Source of the DNA: Paraburkholderia monticola
GTDB taxonomy: Bacteria > Pseudomonadota > Gammaproteobacteria > Burkholderiales > Burkholderiaceae
Length of the DNA stretch: 64,000 bases
Assembly: GCF_001580545.1 (NCBI RefSeq)
Contig: NZ_LRBG01000007.1
Span: 124,001 to 188,000 of the forward strand
Direction: 5' to 3'
Shown: piece by piece, positions 35,461 to 44,150 of the stretch
How the letters are laid out: every line of letters starts with the position of its first letter
Numbering within the stretch: position 1 is the first letter of the stretch
Notes under the pieces: model-generated
The model's database searches: none
The model's input: only the letters and a program-made list of their open reading frames with translations
Told to the model about the DNA's origin: nothing
Made by a program: the position numbers and the translations under genes

Positions 35461-36123
35461 ATGCAAACGTTCGACCCGACCGTCATCACGCACAACCTGC
35501 AGCCGATCGCCGCCGGCCTCGCGACGACGCTCGGCAGTTGGGCCGCGGGCGTCGCGATCGGTCTTGTGATCGGCTTTCTGATCGCGGTGCTGCAGCTGTT
35601 CTGCGGACGCTGGCTGCGCGCCGCGCTGCGCGTCTATATCGAACTGTTGCGCGGCACGCCGTTTCTCGTGCAACTGTTTCTGCTGTACTACGGCGGCCCG
35701 TCGATCGGACTCACGCTCGAACCGATGACGGCCGGTATCGTCGGTCTCGGCCTCTATGGCAGCGCGTATTTCGCCGAAGCGTTCCGCTCCGGCTTCCAGT
35801 CGGTGCCCAAAGGCCATCTCGAAGCGGCTTCCTGTCTCGGGCTCACGCGCTGGCAGGCAATCCTGCGCATCCAGGCGCCGCAGATGATGGTGCTGATCGT
35901 GCCCGCGCTGACCAATCTGATCATCGTGCTGAGCAAGGAAACCGCTGTGCTGTCGATCGTCACCGTGCCCGAGCTGACGTTCGTGCTGACGGGCATCGGC
36001 TCGGCCACCTTCGCCTTCGTCGAAACCCTGCTGGTTTTGTGCGTGTGCTATCTCGCGCTGGTCGAGTTGACCTCGCGCGCGGGCATGTGGGCCGAAGCCC
36101 GCCTCGCACGCTTCATGGCATGA
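35461..36123 (+). CDS. Polar amino acid ABC transporter permease 2
   Basis: A 220-residue permease homologous to the previous gene. ATG 35461 ([16 protein letters not shown]) lies 28 bp after the stop of permease 1; the open frame before it overlaps that gene. It has [20 protein letters not shown] and the EAA loop [30 protein letters not shown]. Together the two form the heterodimeric channel. Confidence 0.93.
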   Translation: MQTFDPTVITHNLQPIAAGLATTLGSWAAGVAIGLVIGFLIAVLQLFCGRWLRAALRVYIELLRGTPFLVQLFLLYYGGPSIGLTLEPMTAGIVGLGLYGSAYFAEAFRSGFQSVPKGHLEAASCLGLTRWQAILRIQAPQMMVLIVPALTNLIIVLSKETAVLSIVTVPELTFVLTGIGSATFAFVETLLVLCVCYLALVELTSRAGMWAEARLARFMA

Positions 36124-36136
36124 TTCCGGAACACCT

Positions 36137-37024
36137 ATGAACGCCATCGCCGACATGCCCTCCTCCGCGCAATCTTCCGCGCCGCCCGCCAGCGCCACGG
36201 CGAACGCACCGCACGCCGCGCCGCTGATCGACGTGCGCGATCTGCGCAAGCGCTTCGGCGATGTCGAGGTGCTGCGCGGCGTCGATCTGCAGATCGCGCG
36301 CTCCGAAGTCGTCTGCATCATCGGGCCGTCGGGTTCGGGCAAGAGCACGCTGCTGCGCTGCCTCGCCGCGCTCGAAACCTACGATCACGGCGACGTGCGC
36401 ATCGAAGGCGAACTGCTCGGCTATGCAGAGCGCAATGGCAAACGCGTGCGCGCGTCGCAGGGCGAGATCAACCGCGTGCGCCGCAACGTCGGCATGGTGT
36501 TCCAGCAGTTCAACCTGTGGCCGCACATGACCGCGCTCGGCAATGTGATGGAAGCGCTGCTGCGCGTGCGCGGCATGTCGGGCGACGAAGCGCGCCGCCG
36601 CGCGAACGCGATGCTCGAAACGGTCGGCCTCGCGCACAAGGGCGACGCCTATCCGGCCAAGCTGTCGGGCGGTCAGCAGCAGCGCGTGGCGATTGCGCGT
36701 GCGCTCGCGATGGAGCCGCACATCATGTTGTTCGACGAGCCGACTTCAGCGCTCGACCCGGAGCTGGTCGGCGAAGTATTGCAGGTGATGAAGCAGCTCG
36801 CGCGCGACGGCATGACGATGGCCGTGGTCACGCATGAGATGGGCTTCGCGGCGCAGGTCGCCGACAAGGTCGTGTTCATCGATCAAGGCCGCATCGCCGT
36901 GCAGGGCAAGCCGCGCGACGTATTTCACGATGCCGCGCAGCCGCGTCTGCGGCAGTTTCTGCAAAACTATTTCGACCGCAATGCGTTCTGGACGCGCGGC
37001 CCTGACGACACCCAGCCGCTATGA
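36137..37024 (+). CDS. Polar amino acid ABC transporter ATPase (GlnQ/HisP family)
   Basis: A 295-residue ATPase. After an Ala-rich N-terminal tail of about 30 residues come Walker [10 protein letters not shown], the Q loop, signature LSGGQQQR, Walker [13 protein letters not shown] and the H-loop His in VVTHEMGF. The family's usual length is about 245-260, so the N-terminal extension is extra. Its stop overlaps the start of the HutC gene (ATGA). Confidence 0.94.
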   Translation: MNAIADMPSSAQSSAPPASATANAPHAAPLIDVRDLRKRFGDVEVLRGVDLQIARSEVVCIIGPSGSGKSTLLRCLAALETYDHGDVRIEGELLGYAERNGKRVRASQGEINRVRRNVGMVFQQFNLWPHMTALGNVMEALLRVRGMSGDEARRRANAMLETVGLAHKGDAYPAKLSGGQQQRVAIARALAMEPHIMLFDEPTSALDPELVGEVLQVMKQLARDGMTMAVVTHEMGFAAQVADKVVFIDQGRIAVQGKPRDVFHDAAQPRLRQFLQNYFDRNAFWTRGPDDTQPL

Positions 37025-37833
37025 GCACCACCGTTCGCAACAAGCCTCACGGCAAATCCTCCGCCAGCGCGTCCCGCGTTGCGCCGAAAATCGCGCGCGG
37101 CAGCGACGAAGCACCCGCCGCGCGCTACGAGCAGGTCAAGCAGCACATCCAGCAGATCATCGAATCGGGCGAGCGCCAGGCAGGCGACCGTCTGCCTTCG
37201 GAACTCGACCTCGTCGCGACGCTTGGCGTGTCGCGCATGACGGTCAATCGCGCGCTGCGCGAGCTCGCCGATGCGGGGCTCGTCACGCGCGTATCAGGTG
37301 TCGGCACCTTCGTCGCGCCGAACAAGCCGCAATCGACCCTGCTGATGATCGCCCACATCGGCGACGAAATCCGCTCGCGCGGCCATGCGTATCGTTGCGA
37401 CATGGTGCTGTTGCAGCGCGAGAGCGCGTCGGTCACGGTGTCGAACGCATTGGGGTTGCCGCCGGGCGCTTCGGTGTTTCATGTGATCTGCGTGCATCGC
37501 GAGAACGGGCTGCCGGTGCAGCTCGAAGATCGCTATGTGAATCCGGCCGTCGCGCCGGATTTTCTGCAACACGATTTTTCAGCGCTCAAACCGTCCGAGT
37601 ATCTGCTGACGGTCGTGCCGATGCACGATCTCGAACACGTGGTCGACGCCGCACTGCCGACGCCCGCCGAAGCCGAGCTGCTCGAAATTCACGCCGAGGA
37701 ACCGTGCCTGACACTGACGCGCCGCACGTGGACGAGCGGTGTCGCGGTGACGTTCGCGCGCTTCGTGCATCCGGGTTCGCGCTATCGGCTCGGCTGCCGC
37801 TTTTCGCCGAATACGTCGCAGCGGCAGGGATGA
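37021..37833 (+). CDS. GntR regulator, HutC subfamily (copy 1)
   Basis: A 270-residue repressor. A basic N-terminal tail is followed by a winged helix (about 35-105: [55 protein letters not shown]) and a UTRA ligand domain ([10 protein letters not shown] ... QLEDRYVNP ... [17 protein letters not shown]). It is coupled to the ATPase gene, so it is probably a local repressor responding to the transported compound. The operators at 33660 and 33761 are natural targets. It is similar in layout to the regulator at 37854-38639, which converges on it. Confidence 0.92.
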   Translation: MSTTVRNKPHGKSSASASRVAPKIARGSDEAPAARYEQVKQHIQQIIESGERQAGDRLPSELDLVATLGVSRMTVNRALRELADAGLVTRVSGVGTFVAPNKPQSTLLMIAHIGDEIRSRGHAYRCDMVLLQRESASVTVSNALGLPPGASVFHVICVHRENGLPVQLEDRYVNPAVAPDFLQHDFSALKPSEYLLTVVPMHDLEHVVDAALPTPAEAELLEIHAEEPCLTLTRRTWTSGVAVTFARFVHPGSRYRLGCRFSPNTSQRQG

Positions 37834-37853
37834 AGCGCGCGTCGGGAACCGGA

Positions 37854-38639
37854 CTAAACGGTCCCCGCCAGATGAAACCGCGACGCCGGATGCCATAGCC
37901 GCACCGACGTCGCGACGTTCTCGCCGACCCACGTGCGCCGCCACAGCAACAGACACGGCTCGCCGATCTCCATCATCAGATGACGCCGCACGTAGGCGTC
38001 GGGCTTCTGCGCATAGATGCGAAACTCCGCGCGCTGCACGGGCGCGAGCCGCACCATGTAGTGATTCGGCGTCTCGACCGAGAAATCCTGCTGCAGATAT
38101 TCAGGGAACACCTTCGGATTGACGAAGCGGTCCTCGTACTGGATCGGCTCGCCCTCCTCGCTGTGCACGATGCACGAATGAAACGCGGGACCGCTCGCGA
38201 GACCGAGCGCTTCGAGCGCCTCGGCATCGTCGCTCGGTTCGAGCGTCAGCACGCGCGCCGAATGACGATGACCGCGCGCGGCGATTTCATCGGCGATATT
38301 GCGGATCTCCAGCACCGTCGATTCATACCGCTGCGGCGCCACGAAGGTGCCCGAGCCTTGCACGCGCGTGAGCACACGCTCGGTGGTCAGCTCGCGCAGC
38401 GCGCGCGACACCGTCATGCGCGCGACGCCGAACTCCTTGACCAGCTCCGTTTCAGAAGGGATCAGTCCGCCCGGTTTCCAGGCGCCCTCGCTGATGCGCT
38501 GAAGCACGTAGCGTTTGATCTGCTCGTAGGCGGGCATCGCCTTGACCGGCGTGTCGCGATCCTGATCGCTCCCGGCGGCATGCTGTTTCTGCTCGGCCTG
38601 TGCGGCGGGCGTTGTGTGCGCCTGTATAGTTGTTTTCAC
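37854..38639 (-). CDS. GntR regulator, HutC subfamily (copy 2)
   Basis: A 261-residue repressor starting at GTG 38639, with GAGG 6 bases upstream. The winged helix is PAYEQIKRYVLQRISEGAWKPGGLIPSETELVKEFGVARMTVSRALREL and the UTRA domain includes RGHRHSARVL, QYEDRFVNPKVFPEYL and PNHYMVRLAPVQRAEF. Copies 1 and 2 share the same architecture and end 20 bp apart, tail to tail. HutC itself represses histidine utilisation by sensing urocanate; no hut enzymes are in the window, so the name refers to the family only. Confidence 0.9.
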   Translation of the reverse strand: MKTTIQAHTTPAAQAEQKQHAAGSDQDRDTPVKAMPAYEQIKRYVLQRISEGAWKPGGLIPSETELVKEFGVARMTVSRALRELTTERVLTRVQGSGTFVAPQRYESTVLEIRNIADEIAARGHRHSARVLTLEPSDDAEALEALGLASGPAFHSCIVHSEEGEPIQYEDRFVNPKVFPEYLQQDFSVETPNHYMVRLAPVQRAEFRIYAQKPDAYVRRHLMMEIGEPCLLLWRRTWVGENVATSVRLWHPASRFHLAGTV

Positions 38640-38751
38640 TCCAAACCTCGTCGGTGGTTCGCCGGTGGTACTTGAGGTACACCGTGGCCGGATCTCCGGC
38701 GGCCGGGCCCAATCTTACCCGGTTCGGCGGTGCCCGTACCAGCCCAACGCG

Positions 38752-39432
38752 CTACCAGATATACGGCACGAAACGGTAGCGCACGCGCGCCATGTAGGCC
38801 GTGTAGCCGTCGAGCTGCCCGGCGAGCAGGCGTTCCTCGCGCACGGCCCGCCAGCCCATGCCGTAGGCCATCACGGGCGGCGCCACGAGCCCCCACCACG
38901 AGCCGAGCAGCAGCGGCGTGCCGACGAAGAACACCAGCGCGGCCGCGTACATCGGATGACGCACGTATGCGTAAGGACCGGTGTCGGCAACCTGATGGCC
39001 GCGGCTCGCCTGGATCTTCACGACCGGCGCCGCATAGCTGTTCGCGCGGAACACGAAGCGGCACATGAAGATGCACAGGAACACGCACAGCGCGCCCAAG
39101 GCCATCAGCCACGCCGGCAACGGCGCGGACCAGCGAAAGCGCATCGCGTCGAAGCCCATCAGGATCAGCCAGCCGCACCACGCGGTGCCGATCGCGACCA
39201 TGAACAGACGATCCCAGCGGCTCTGCTGCGCCTGCACGAACGGCGCGAGCCGCTCCGCGAGCAGCGCGGGATCGTGACGCGCAAGCCACAAGCCGATCCA
39301 TAGACTCAATACCGCCAGCTCGAGCAGATACCACCATGCGGCCGGCCAGGCGAGCGTGCCGGCCGCGCCGAACAGCAGCACGCCCATGAACGCGAGCCAC
39401 GCCAGCGATTGCAGGATCAGACGCGCGACCAT
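38752..39432 (-). CDS. Isoprenylcysteine/phospholipid methyltransferase-like membrane protein
   Basis: A 226-residue protein with about five or six hydrophobic helices. The C-terminal motif GPYAYVRHPMYAAALVFFVGTPLLLGS followed by EERLL is the S-adenosylmethionine-binding signature of the ICMT/PEMT family. Bacterial members methylate unknown lipids or small molecules. It lies 23 bp upstream of the arylamine acetyltransferase stop on the same strand, so the two may be cotranscribed. Confidence 0.88.
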   Translation of the reverse strand: MVARLILQSLAWLAFMGVLLFGAAGTLAWPAAWWYLLELAVLSLWIGLWLARHDPALLAERLAPFVQAQQSRWDRLFMVAIGTAWCGWLILMGFDAMRFRWSAPLPAWLMALGALCVFLCIFMCRFVFRANSYAAPVVKIQASRGHQVADTGPYAYVRHPMYAAALVFFVGTPLLLGSWWGLVAPPVMAYGMGWRAVREERLLAGQLDGYTAYMARVRYRFVPYIW

Positions 39433-39455
39433 GGCGGCTCCCTCGTGCGCTCGGG

Positions 39456-40292
39456 CTAGGCGGTCGCGTCGCGCGTGCGCACGCGCTCGAACACGTCGGC
39501 GATGTCGATGTCCTCCAGATTCACACCGAAGCGCTCGCGCAGACAGTCGGCGAGTTCAGCGGCGCTCGCGAGGCGTCGCTCGCTGACGAGTTGCCCTTCG
39601 CCGTCGCGCTCGCTGAGCTGATCGTTCAGCAGCGCGAGGCGCGACTCGGGCAACACGCGGCACACCAGCAGGTTGTGCACGAAGATCGAATCCGGCGATG
39701 TCGACGTGTACCAGTTCGAGGTCTCATAGTCGATCCATTCGGCTGCGCGCAGATCGACGTGATAGATGCGCGTCCAGCTTTCGTCGGGCGTCTGCACCTC
39801 GAGGTAGACGGTGTCGTGCCCCGCGTCGGCGAGACGAAACGTGCCGAGCGGAATCGGCTGCGCGAGGCCGGCGGTCAGACGCAGCGGCGCCGTCAGCGTC
39901 ACGCCGCCGAAGCCGACATCGGCGATCCATGCTTCGCCCTCGATATCGACGCGCAGCACCATATGCGTGCGCGGCGCAATCGTGCCGGGCTCGCGGCCCC
40001 ACACGACGCGCGCGAGCAGCGGCGTCACCTTGAAGCCAAGTTGCATCAGCACGTTCGCCAGCAGCGTGTTCTGCTCGAAGCAGTAGCCGCCGCGCTTTTC
40101 CGTCACGAGCTTGCGTTCGACGGCGTCGAGTTCGAGGCTGACGGGCCGGCGCGTCAGCGGGTTCAGGTTCTCGAACGGGATCGCCTCGGGGTGCAGCCGG
40201 TGAATCGCCCGCAGCACGTCGAGCGTGGCGGCATGCGGGCCTTGATAGCCGATGCGGGCGAAGTAGCGTTCCAGATTGATGGCGTGGGACAT
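39456..40292 (-). CDS. nat: Arylamine N-acetyltransferase
   Basis: A 278-residue acetyl-CoA-dependent enzyme. The catalytic triad is visible as Cys71 (KRGGYCFEQN), His110 (PRTHMVLRV) and Asp125 (IADVGFGG), close to the usual Cys69/His107/Asp122. The N-terminal helix MSHAINLERYFARIGYQG is typical. The length matches bacterial NATs (about 275). It acetylates arylamines and hydrazines in the cytoplasm; the natural substrate is unknown. Confidence 0.95.
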   Translation of the reverse strand: MSHAINLERYFARIGYQGPHAATLDVLRAIHRLHPEAIPFENLNPLTRRPVSLELDAVERKLVTEKRGGYCFEQNTLLANVLMQLGFKVTPLLARVVWGREPGTIAPRTHMVLRVDIEGEAWIADVGFGGVTLTAPLRLTAGLAQPIPLGTFRLADAGHDTVYLEVQTPDESWTRIYHVDLRAAEWIDYETSNWYTSTSPDSIFVHNLLVCRVLPESRLALLNDQLSERDGEGQLVSERRLASAAELADCLRERFGVNLEDIDIADVFERVRTRDATA

Positions 40293-40361
40293 CGGCGGAA
40301 TTCCGGTTGGGTTGCGGGTTCGACGCGATCATAGCGGCATTGGGCGCGAGACCGGCCGCGG

Positions 40362-41039
40362 CTACATCCCTTTCAACGCCGACGTCGCGATCGACGGCAC
40401 CGTGATCCCGTGGCTCGATGCGAACTGCACGGCCGAGTTGAGCGTCGACATCAGAGACTGCAACTGCCCCGGCGCCGATTTCGCGATATACGAAGCGGTT
40501 TGCGCGGTCTGCGGATTGAGGCCCGATTGCAGCAACGACGATGGACTCATTTGACCGATGCTGCCGAGCCCCGACTGCAAGCTCGAATACTGACTCACAC
40601 CCTTGCCGAGCGACGACAGTCCTTCGGTAAACGCTTCCTTGTTGACCGGCGTCGCCGATGCGCCGCTGCTTGCCTGACTCGTGAACGCATCGGTCAGTTT
40701 CTGCGACAGCGATTGCTGCGTGTTGCCGACCTGCGTCAACTGACTGACCGACGGCGTGCCGCCGCTCAGCAGCCCCGCCGCCTGCTGCGCCTGGCCTGCC
40801 GCGCTCGTCATGCCCATCGCGGACGCGAGACTCGATTGCCCGCTCAGCACCTGCTGATTTGCGCCGAGGTAGCTCTGCAACAGCTGCGACACGCCGCCCG
40901 ACGTCGCACCGCCAGCCGCCGCATTGTCGCCGCCCCCGCCGATGCCGAACTGCTTCAGATTCAACTGCGCATGCGCGGCGCCGCCCAACAACAGACCGCC
41001 ACTCGTCAGCAACGAAACCAGAAGAATGCGCTTGCTCAT
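40362..41039 (-). CDS. DUF2501 (YjjA-like) secreted protein
   Basis: A 225-residue exported protein. The ATG at 41037-41039 starts a signal peptide (MSKRILLVSLLTSGGLLLGGAAHA-QLN) and has an AGGAGA ribosome site. The rest is rich in Gly, Ser, Gln and Ala with low-complexity stretches (SQLLQSYLGANQQVL, SLGKGVSQYSSLQSGLGSIGQM). It resembles E. coli YjjA, whose function is unknown. It is monocistronic, divergent from the iron operon. Confidence 0.8.
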   Translation of the reverse strand: MSKRILLVSLLTSGGLLLGGAAHAQLNLKQFGIGGGGDNAAAGGATSGGVSQLLQSYLGANQQVLSGQSSLASAMGMTSAAGQAQQAAGLLSGGTPSVSQLTQVGNTQQSLSQKLTDAFTSQASSGASATPVNKEAFTEGLSSLGKGVSQYSSLQSGLGSIGQMSPSSLLQSGLNPQTAQTASYIAKSAPGQLQSLMSTLNSAVQFASSHGITVPSIATSALKGM

Positions 41040-41216
41040 TTCGATCTCCTTATCGGGACTTTCGGGGTGATGCGTGTGCTTCGACAACTCGCCCTTTCGC
41101 ACGTTCGGTCTGACCACATCAATACGATTTCATTACATCACTATTAATACCTCATTACGCTTTCATGCCGATTACGCGTAGTCCGTAAATCAAGGCATTA
41201 CATGTCAGTAATATTG

Positions 41217-41233
41217 ATGAGAATCGTTCTCAT
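41217..41233. promoter_or_regulatory. Fur box
   Basis: ATGAGAA-TCG-TTCTCAT is a 7+7 perfect palindrome matching the core of the Fur consensus. It ends five bases before a -35 element, so iron-loaded Fur would block the operon that follows. Confidence 0.85.
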
Positions 41234-41238
41234 TTGTG

Positions 41239-41267
41239 TTGACTCTCGCAATAGGCCTGCGTACGAT
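41239..41267 (+). promoter_or_regulatory. Sigma-70 promoter of the iron operon
   Basis: TTGACT (41239-41244) and TACGAT (41262-41267) are separated by exactly 17 bases, just downstream of the Fur box. The predicted transcript start is near 41274, giving a leader of about 55 bases to ATG 41329. Confidence 0.7.
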
Positions 41268-41328
41268 CACGCCATCTGCTGCTTTGGCATTGATCGCATC
41301 GATCGAAACAAGACTAATAAGGATTTCG

Positions 41329-42852
41329 ATGAAGTTCGTCCAATTCACTGGACCGCGCCTCAGCGCACGTCCATTTTGCGATTCTTCAGCACGTACCAGC
41401 GCAATTCATCGTACGCGTTTGCCTTCGATGCGGCGCGTCGCGCTGTGCACGGCCTTCGCGTGGGCCTCGTTGACCGCCCACTCGGCGCTGGCCGAAGCCA
41501 ATCCCGACGCCAACCCGGAAGCGCCCGAAGCGGACCTGCAGATTCAGGCAACCCAGGCCAACCAGTGGACCGGGTTCTGGAATCGTCAGCAAATGCTCGG
41601 CGACATGGGCGGCCTGCGTCCGTGGCTCGGCAAGTACGGCATGACCTTCACGCTGACCGAAACCAGCGAAGTGCTGGCCAATCTGCGCGGCGGTCTCGCG
41701 CGCGGCGCGGATTACGACGGCCTGACCACCGCGACCTTGCAGATGGATACGCAAAAAGCGTTCGGTCTGCCGGGTGGCCTCTTCAACGTCAGCGCGCTGC
41801 AGATTCACGGCGCGAACCTGAGCGCCAACAAGCTCGGCACGCTGAACACGGCGAGCGGGATCGAAGCCGACGACGCGACGCGTCTGTGGGAACTCTGGTA
41901 TCAGCAGTCGTTCCTGAACAAGCGCGTCGACGTGAAAATCGGTCAGCAGAGTCTCGACCAGGAATTCATCACGAGCACGTATGCGGCGCTGTTCCTCAAC
42001 ACGATGTTCGGCTGGCCCGCGCTGCCTTCGTACGACCTGCCGTCGGGCGGTCCCGCCTATCCGCTCGCCGGTCTCGGCGTGCGCGTGCGCGGCCAGATCA
42101 CGCCGTCGTTGACCGCGCTCGCCGGCGTGTACTCCGGCGATCCGCTCGGCAACGACCCGAACAACATGAGCGGCACGAACTTCAACCTGCATAACGGCGC
42201 GTTGTGGATCGGCGAGTTGCAATACTCGATCAACCAGCCGGCCGAAGGCGAAATGGTCGGCATGGGCGGCGGCGGTCTGCCGGGCACCTACAAGCTCGGC
42301 GTCTGGTACAACACCAACAAGTTCGCCGATCAGCGTTTCGACACCATGGGGTTGTCGCTCGCGAATCCCGCCTCGAATGGCATTCCCGCGAATCACAGCG
42401 GCAACTACAGCATCTACGCGGTCGCCGACCAGATGGTGTGGCGCCCCGACCCCGACGAACCGCGCAGCCTCGGCGTGTTCGCGCGCGTGATGGGCGCGCC
42501 CGGCGATCGCAACCTCGTGAGCCTCGCGGCCAACCTCGGCGTCGTGCTGAAGGCGCCGTTCAAGGGCCGCGACAACGACAGCGCCGGCCTCGCGCTGACC
42601 TACATCAAGATCGGCAATCACGTGAACGGACTTGATCAGGACTTCCTGGCATTCAACGGTCCCCCGTACGGCGTGCGCACCAGCGAAACCGCGCTCGAGG
42701 CGACCTACCAGTACCAGGTCAATCCGTGGTGGCAACTGCAGGCCGACGCCCAATACACGTTCAACGCCGGTGCCGGCCAGAATCCGACCGATCCGACGCA
42801 GCCGCTGCGCAATACGTTCGTCGTCGGCGTACGGACCATCATCAACTTCTGA
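41329..42852 (+). CDS. OprB-family carbohydrate-selective porin, Fur-controlled
   Basis: A 507-residue outer-membrane porin of the OprB family. ATG 41329 has AAGGA five bases upstream. It gives about 33 residues before a normal signal peptide (MRRVALCTAFAWASLTAHSALA), so a start at 41428 is the alternative. Family features are WTGFWNRQQMLGDMGGLRPWLGKYGMTFTLTETSEVLANLRGG in outline and the C-terminal GVRTIINF ending in Phe. It heads an iron-uptake operon behind a Fur box. That suggests it passes an iron complex, perhaps a ferric citrate or sugar-acid chelate; this is inference. Confidence 0.88.
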   Translation: MKFVQFTGPRLSARPFCDSSARTSAIHRTRLPSMRRVALCTAFAWASLTAHSALAEANPDANPEAPEADLQIQATQANQWTGFWNRQQMLGDMGGLRPWLGKYGMTFTLTETSEVLANLRGGLARGADYDGLTTATLQMDTQKAFGLPGGLFNVSALQIHGANLSANKLGTLNTASGIEADDATRLWELWYQQSFLNKRVDVKIGQQSLDQEFITSTYAALFLNTMFGWPALPSYDLPSGGPAYPLAGLGVRVRGQITPSLTALAGVYSGDPLGNDPNNMSGTNFNLHNGALWIGELQYSINQPAEGEMVGMGGGGLPGTYKLGVWYNTNKFADQRFDTMGLSLANPASNGIPANHSGNYSIYAVADQMVWRPDPDEPRSLGVFARVMGAPGDRNLVSLAANLGVVLKAPFKGRDNDSAGLALTYIKIGNHVNGLDQDFLAFNGPPYGVRTSETALEATYQYQVNPWWQLQADAQYTFNAGAGQNPTDPTQPLRNTFVVGVRTIINF

Positions 42853-42961
42853 TGCCGCTCGCCACGCTTTGACACGCAAACCCACGTAACCGGACCAGCA
42901 CTTCCATGCTTTCGATCGTCACCGTCATCCCCGCTTTGCGCGCCCTCACGGAGGCCCAATC

Positions 42962-44113
42962 GTGAACCGACTCACGCGCAAGTTTTCGCCGCGCGCCGCG
43001 CGGGCCCTGCTCGCCGCGACCGTCGGCGCCGCCGCCTTCGCGGTCGCCGCGAGCGCGCAGGCCGAGCCGCAAGGCTTCCTTGAAACCATCAAGCATCACA
43101 CGACGCTGATCAACACCGTGCCCGATAACGGCGACCAGAACCCGTACGCGATCGTGGTCGCGCCGGTCAGCGCGGGCACCGTGAAGAAAGGCGACGTGCT
43201 GGTCGGCAACTTCAACAACTCGACGAACCTGCAAGGCACCGGCAGCACGATCATCAACTATCACCCGGACACCAAGCAGATGACGGTGTTCGCGACCGTG
43301 CCGCGCGACCTGAAGGAGTGCCCGGGCGGCATCGGCCTGTCGACCGCGATGACGATGCTGAAGTCGGGCTGGGTGATCGTCGGCAGCACGCCGAGCAACG
43401 ACGGCACGACCGGCACCAAAGGCGCCGGCTGCCTGATCGTGATCGACCCGCAGGGCAAGATCGCCTCGACGATCTCGACGCCGAACATCAACGACCCGTG
43501 GGGCAACATGGCGGTCGTCGACAACGGCACGAGCGCGACGCTGTTCCTCAGTAACGCGGGCTTCGGCGTCGGCGGCGCGGACGGCAATCCGCCCGTGTTC
43601 AAGCAGGCTACCGTGCTGCGCCTCGACCTCGACGTGCCGGAAGGCAAGCCGCCCGTCGTGAAGAAGGAAACCGTGATCGGCAGCGGCTTCGGCGCGCAGG
43701 CCGACCGGGGCGTGTTCCTCGTCGGGCCGACCGGGCTCGCGCTGTCGGCCGATCAGAAACTGCTGTACGTGTCCGACGCGATTGGCAATCGCATCACCGA
43801 GATCGACGATCCGCTCACGCGCGACACCAGCGCGGGCGTCGGCCGCCAGTTGACCGCCGACGGCCTACTGCATCGTCCGCTCGCGATGGTCACCGCGCCC
43901 AACGGCCACCTGCTCGTGACCAACGCGTTGAACGGCCAGGTCGTCGAGATCGATCCCGCCACCGGCAAGCAGCTCTACGCACGCTGGATCGATACCGACA
44001 AGGCGCAATCGCCCCCCGGCAACGGCGACCTGTTCGGTATCGCGATGACGCCGGAAGGCGACGGCTTCTACTACGTCGAAGACGACGTGAATACCCTGGT
44101 GCTCGCGAAGTAA
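42962..44113 (+). CDS. Secreted NHL-like beta-propeller protein
   Basis: A 383-residue exported protein starting at GTG 42962, with GGAGG seven bases upstream. The signal peptide is MNRLTRKFSPRAARALLAATVGAAAFAVAASAQA in outline. The mature part has propeller-type repeats ending in motifs such as GDVLVGNFNNS, GPTGLALSADQKLLYVSDAIGNRITEID and RPLAMVTAPNGHLLVTNALNGQVVEIDP. No catalytic signature is obvious. It lies between the porin and the Dyp peroxidase in the iron operon and may bind a ligand or partner protein in the periplasm. The function is unknown. Confidence 0.85.
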   Translation: MNRLTRKFSPRAARALLAATVGAAAFAVAASAQAEPQGFLETIKHHTTLINTVPDNGDQNPYAIVVAPVSAGTVKKGDVLVGNFNNSTNLQGTGSTIINYHPDTKQMTVFATVPRDLKECPGGIGLSTAMTMLKSGWVIVGSTPSNDGTTGTKGAGCLIVIDPQGKIASTISTPNINDPWGNMAVVDNGTSATLFLSNAGFGVGGADGNPPVFKQATVLRLDLDVPEGKPPVVKKETVIGSGFGAQADRGVFLVGPTGLALSADQKLLYVSDAIGNRITEIDDPLTRDTSAGVGRQLTADGLLHRPLAMVTAPNGHLLVTNALNGQVVEIDPATGKQLYARWIDTDKAQSPPGNGDLFGIAMTPEGDGFYYVEDDVNTLVLAK

Positions 44114-44150
44114 GCGACACCCGCGCAGGCTTCAAGAAGGTGAAGTGACC

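Noticed and set aside
37021..38639. Calling the two HutC-type genes histidine-utilisation repressors
   Set aside because: No hut enzymes are present and the linked genes encode an oxygenase, a hydroxyacid dehydrogenase and an amino acid importer; only the family name is safe.
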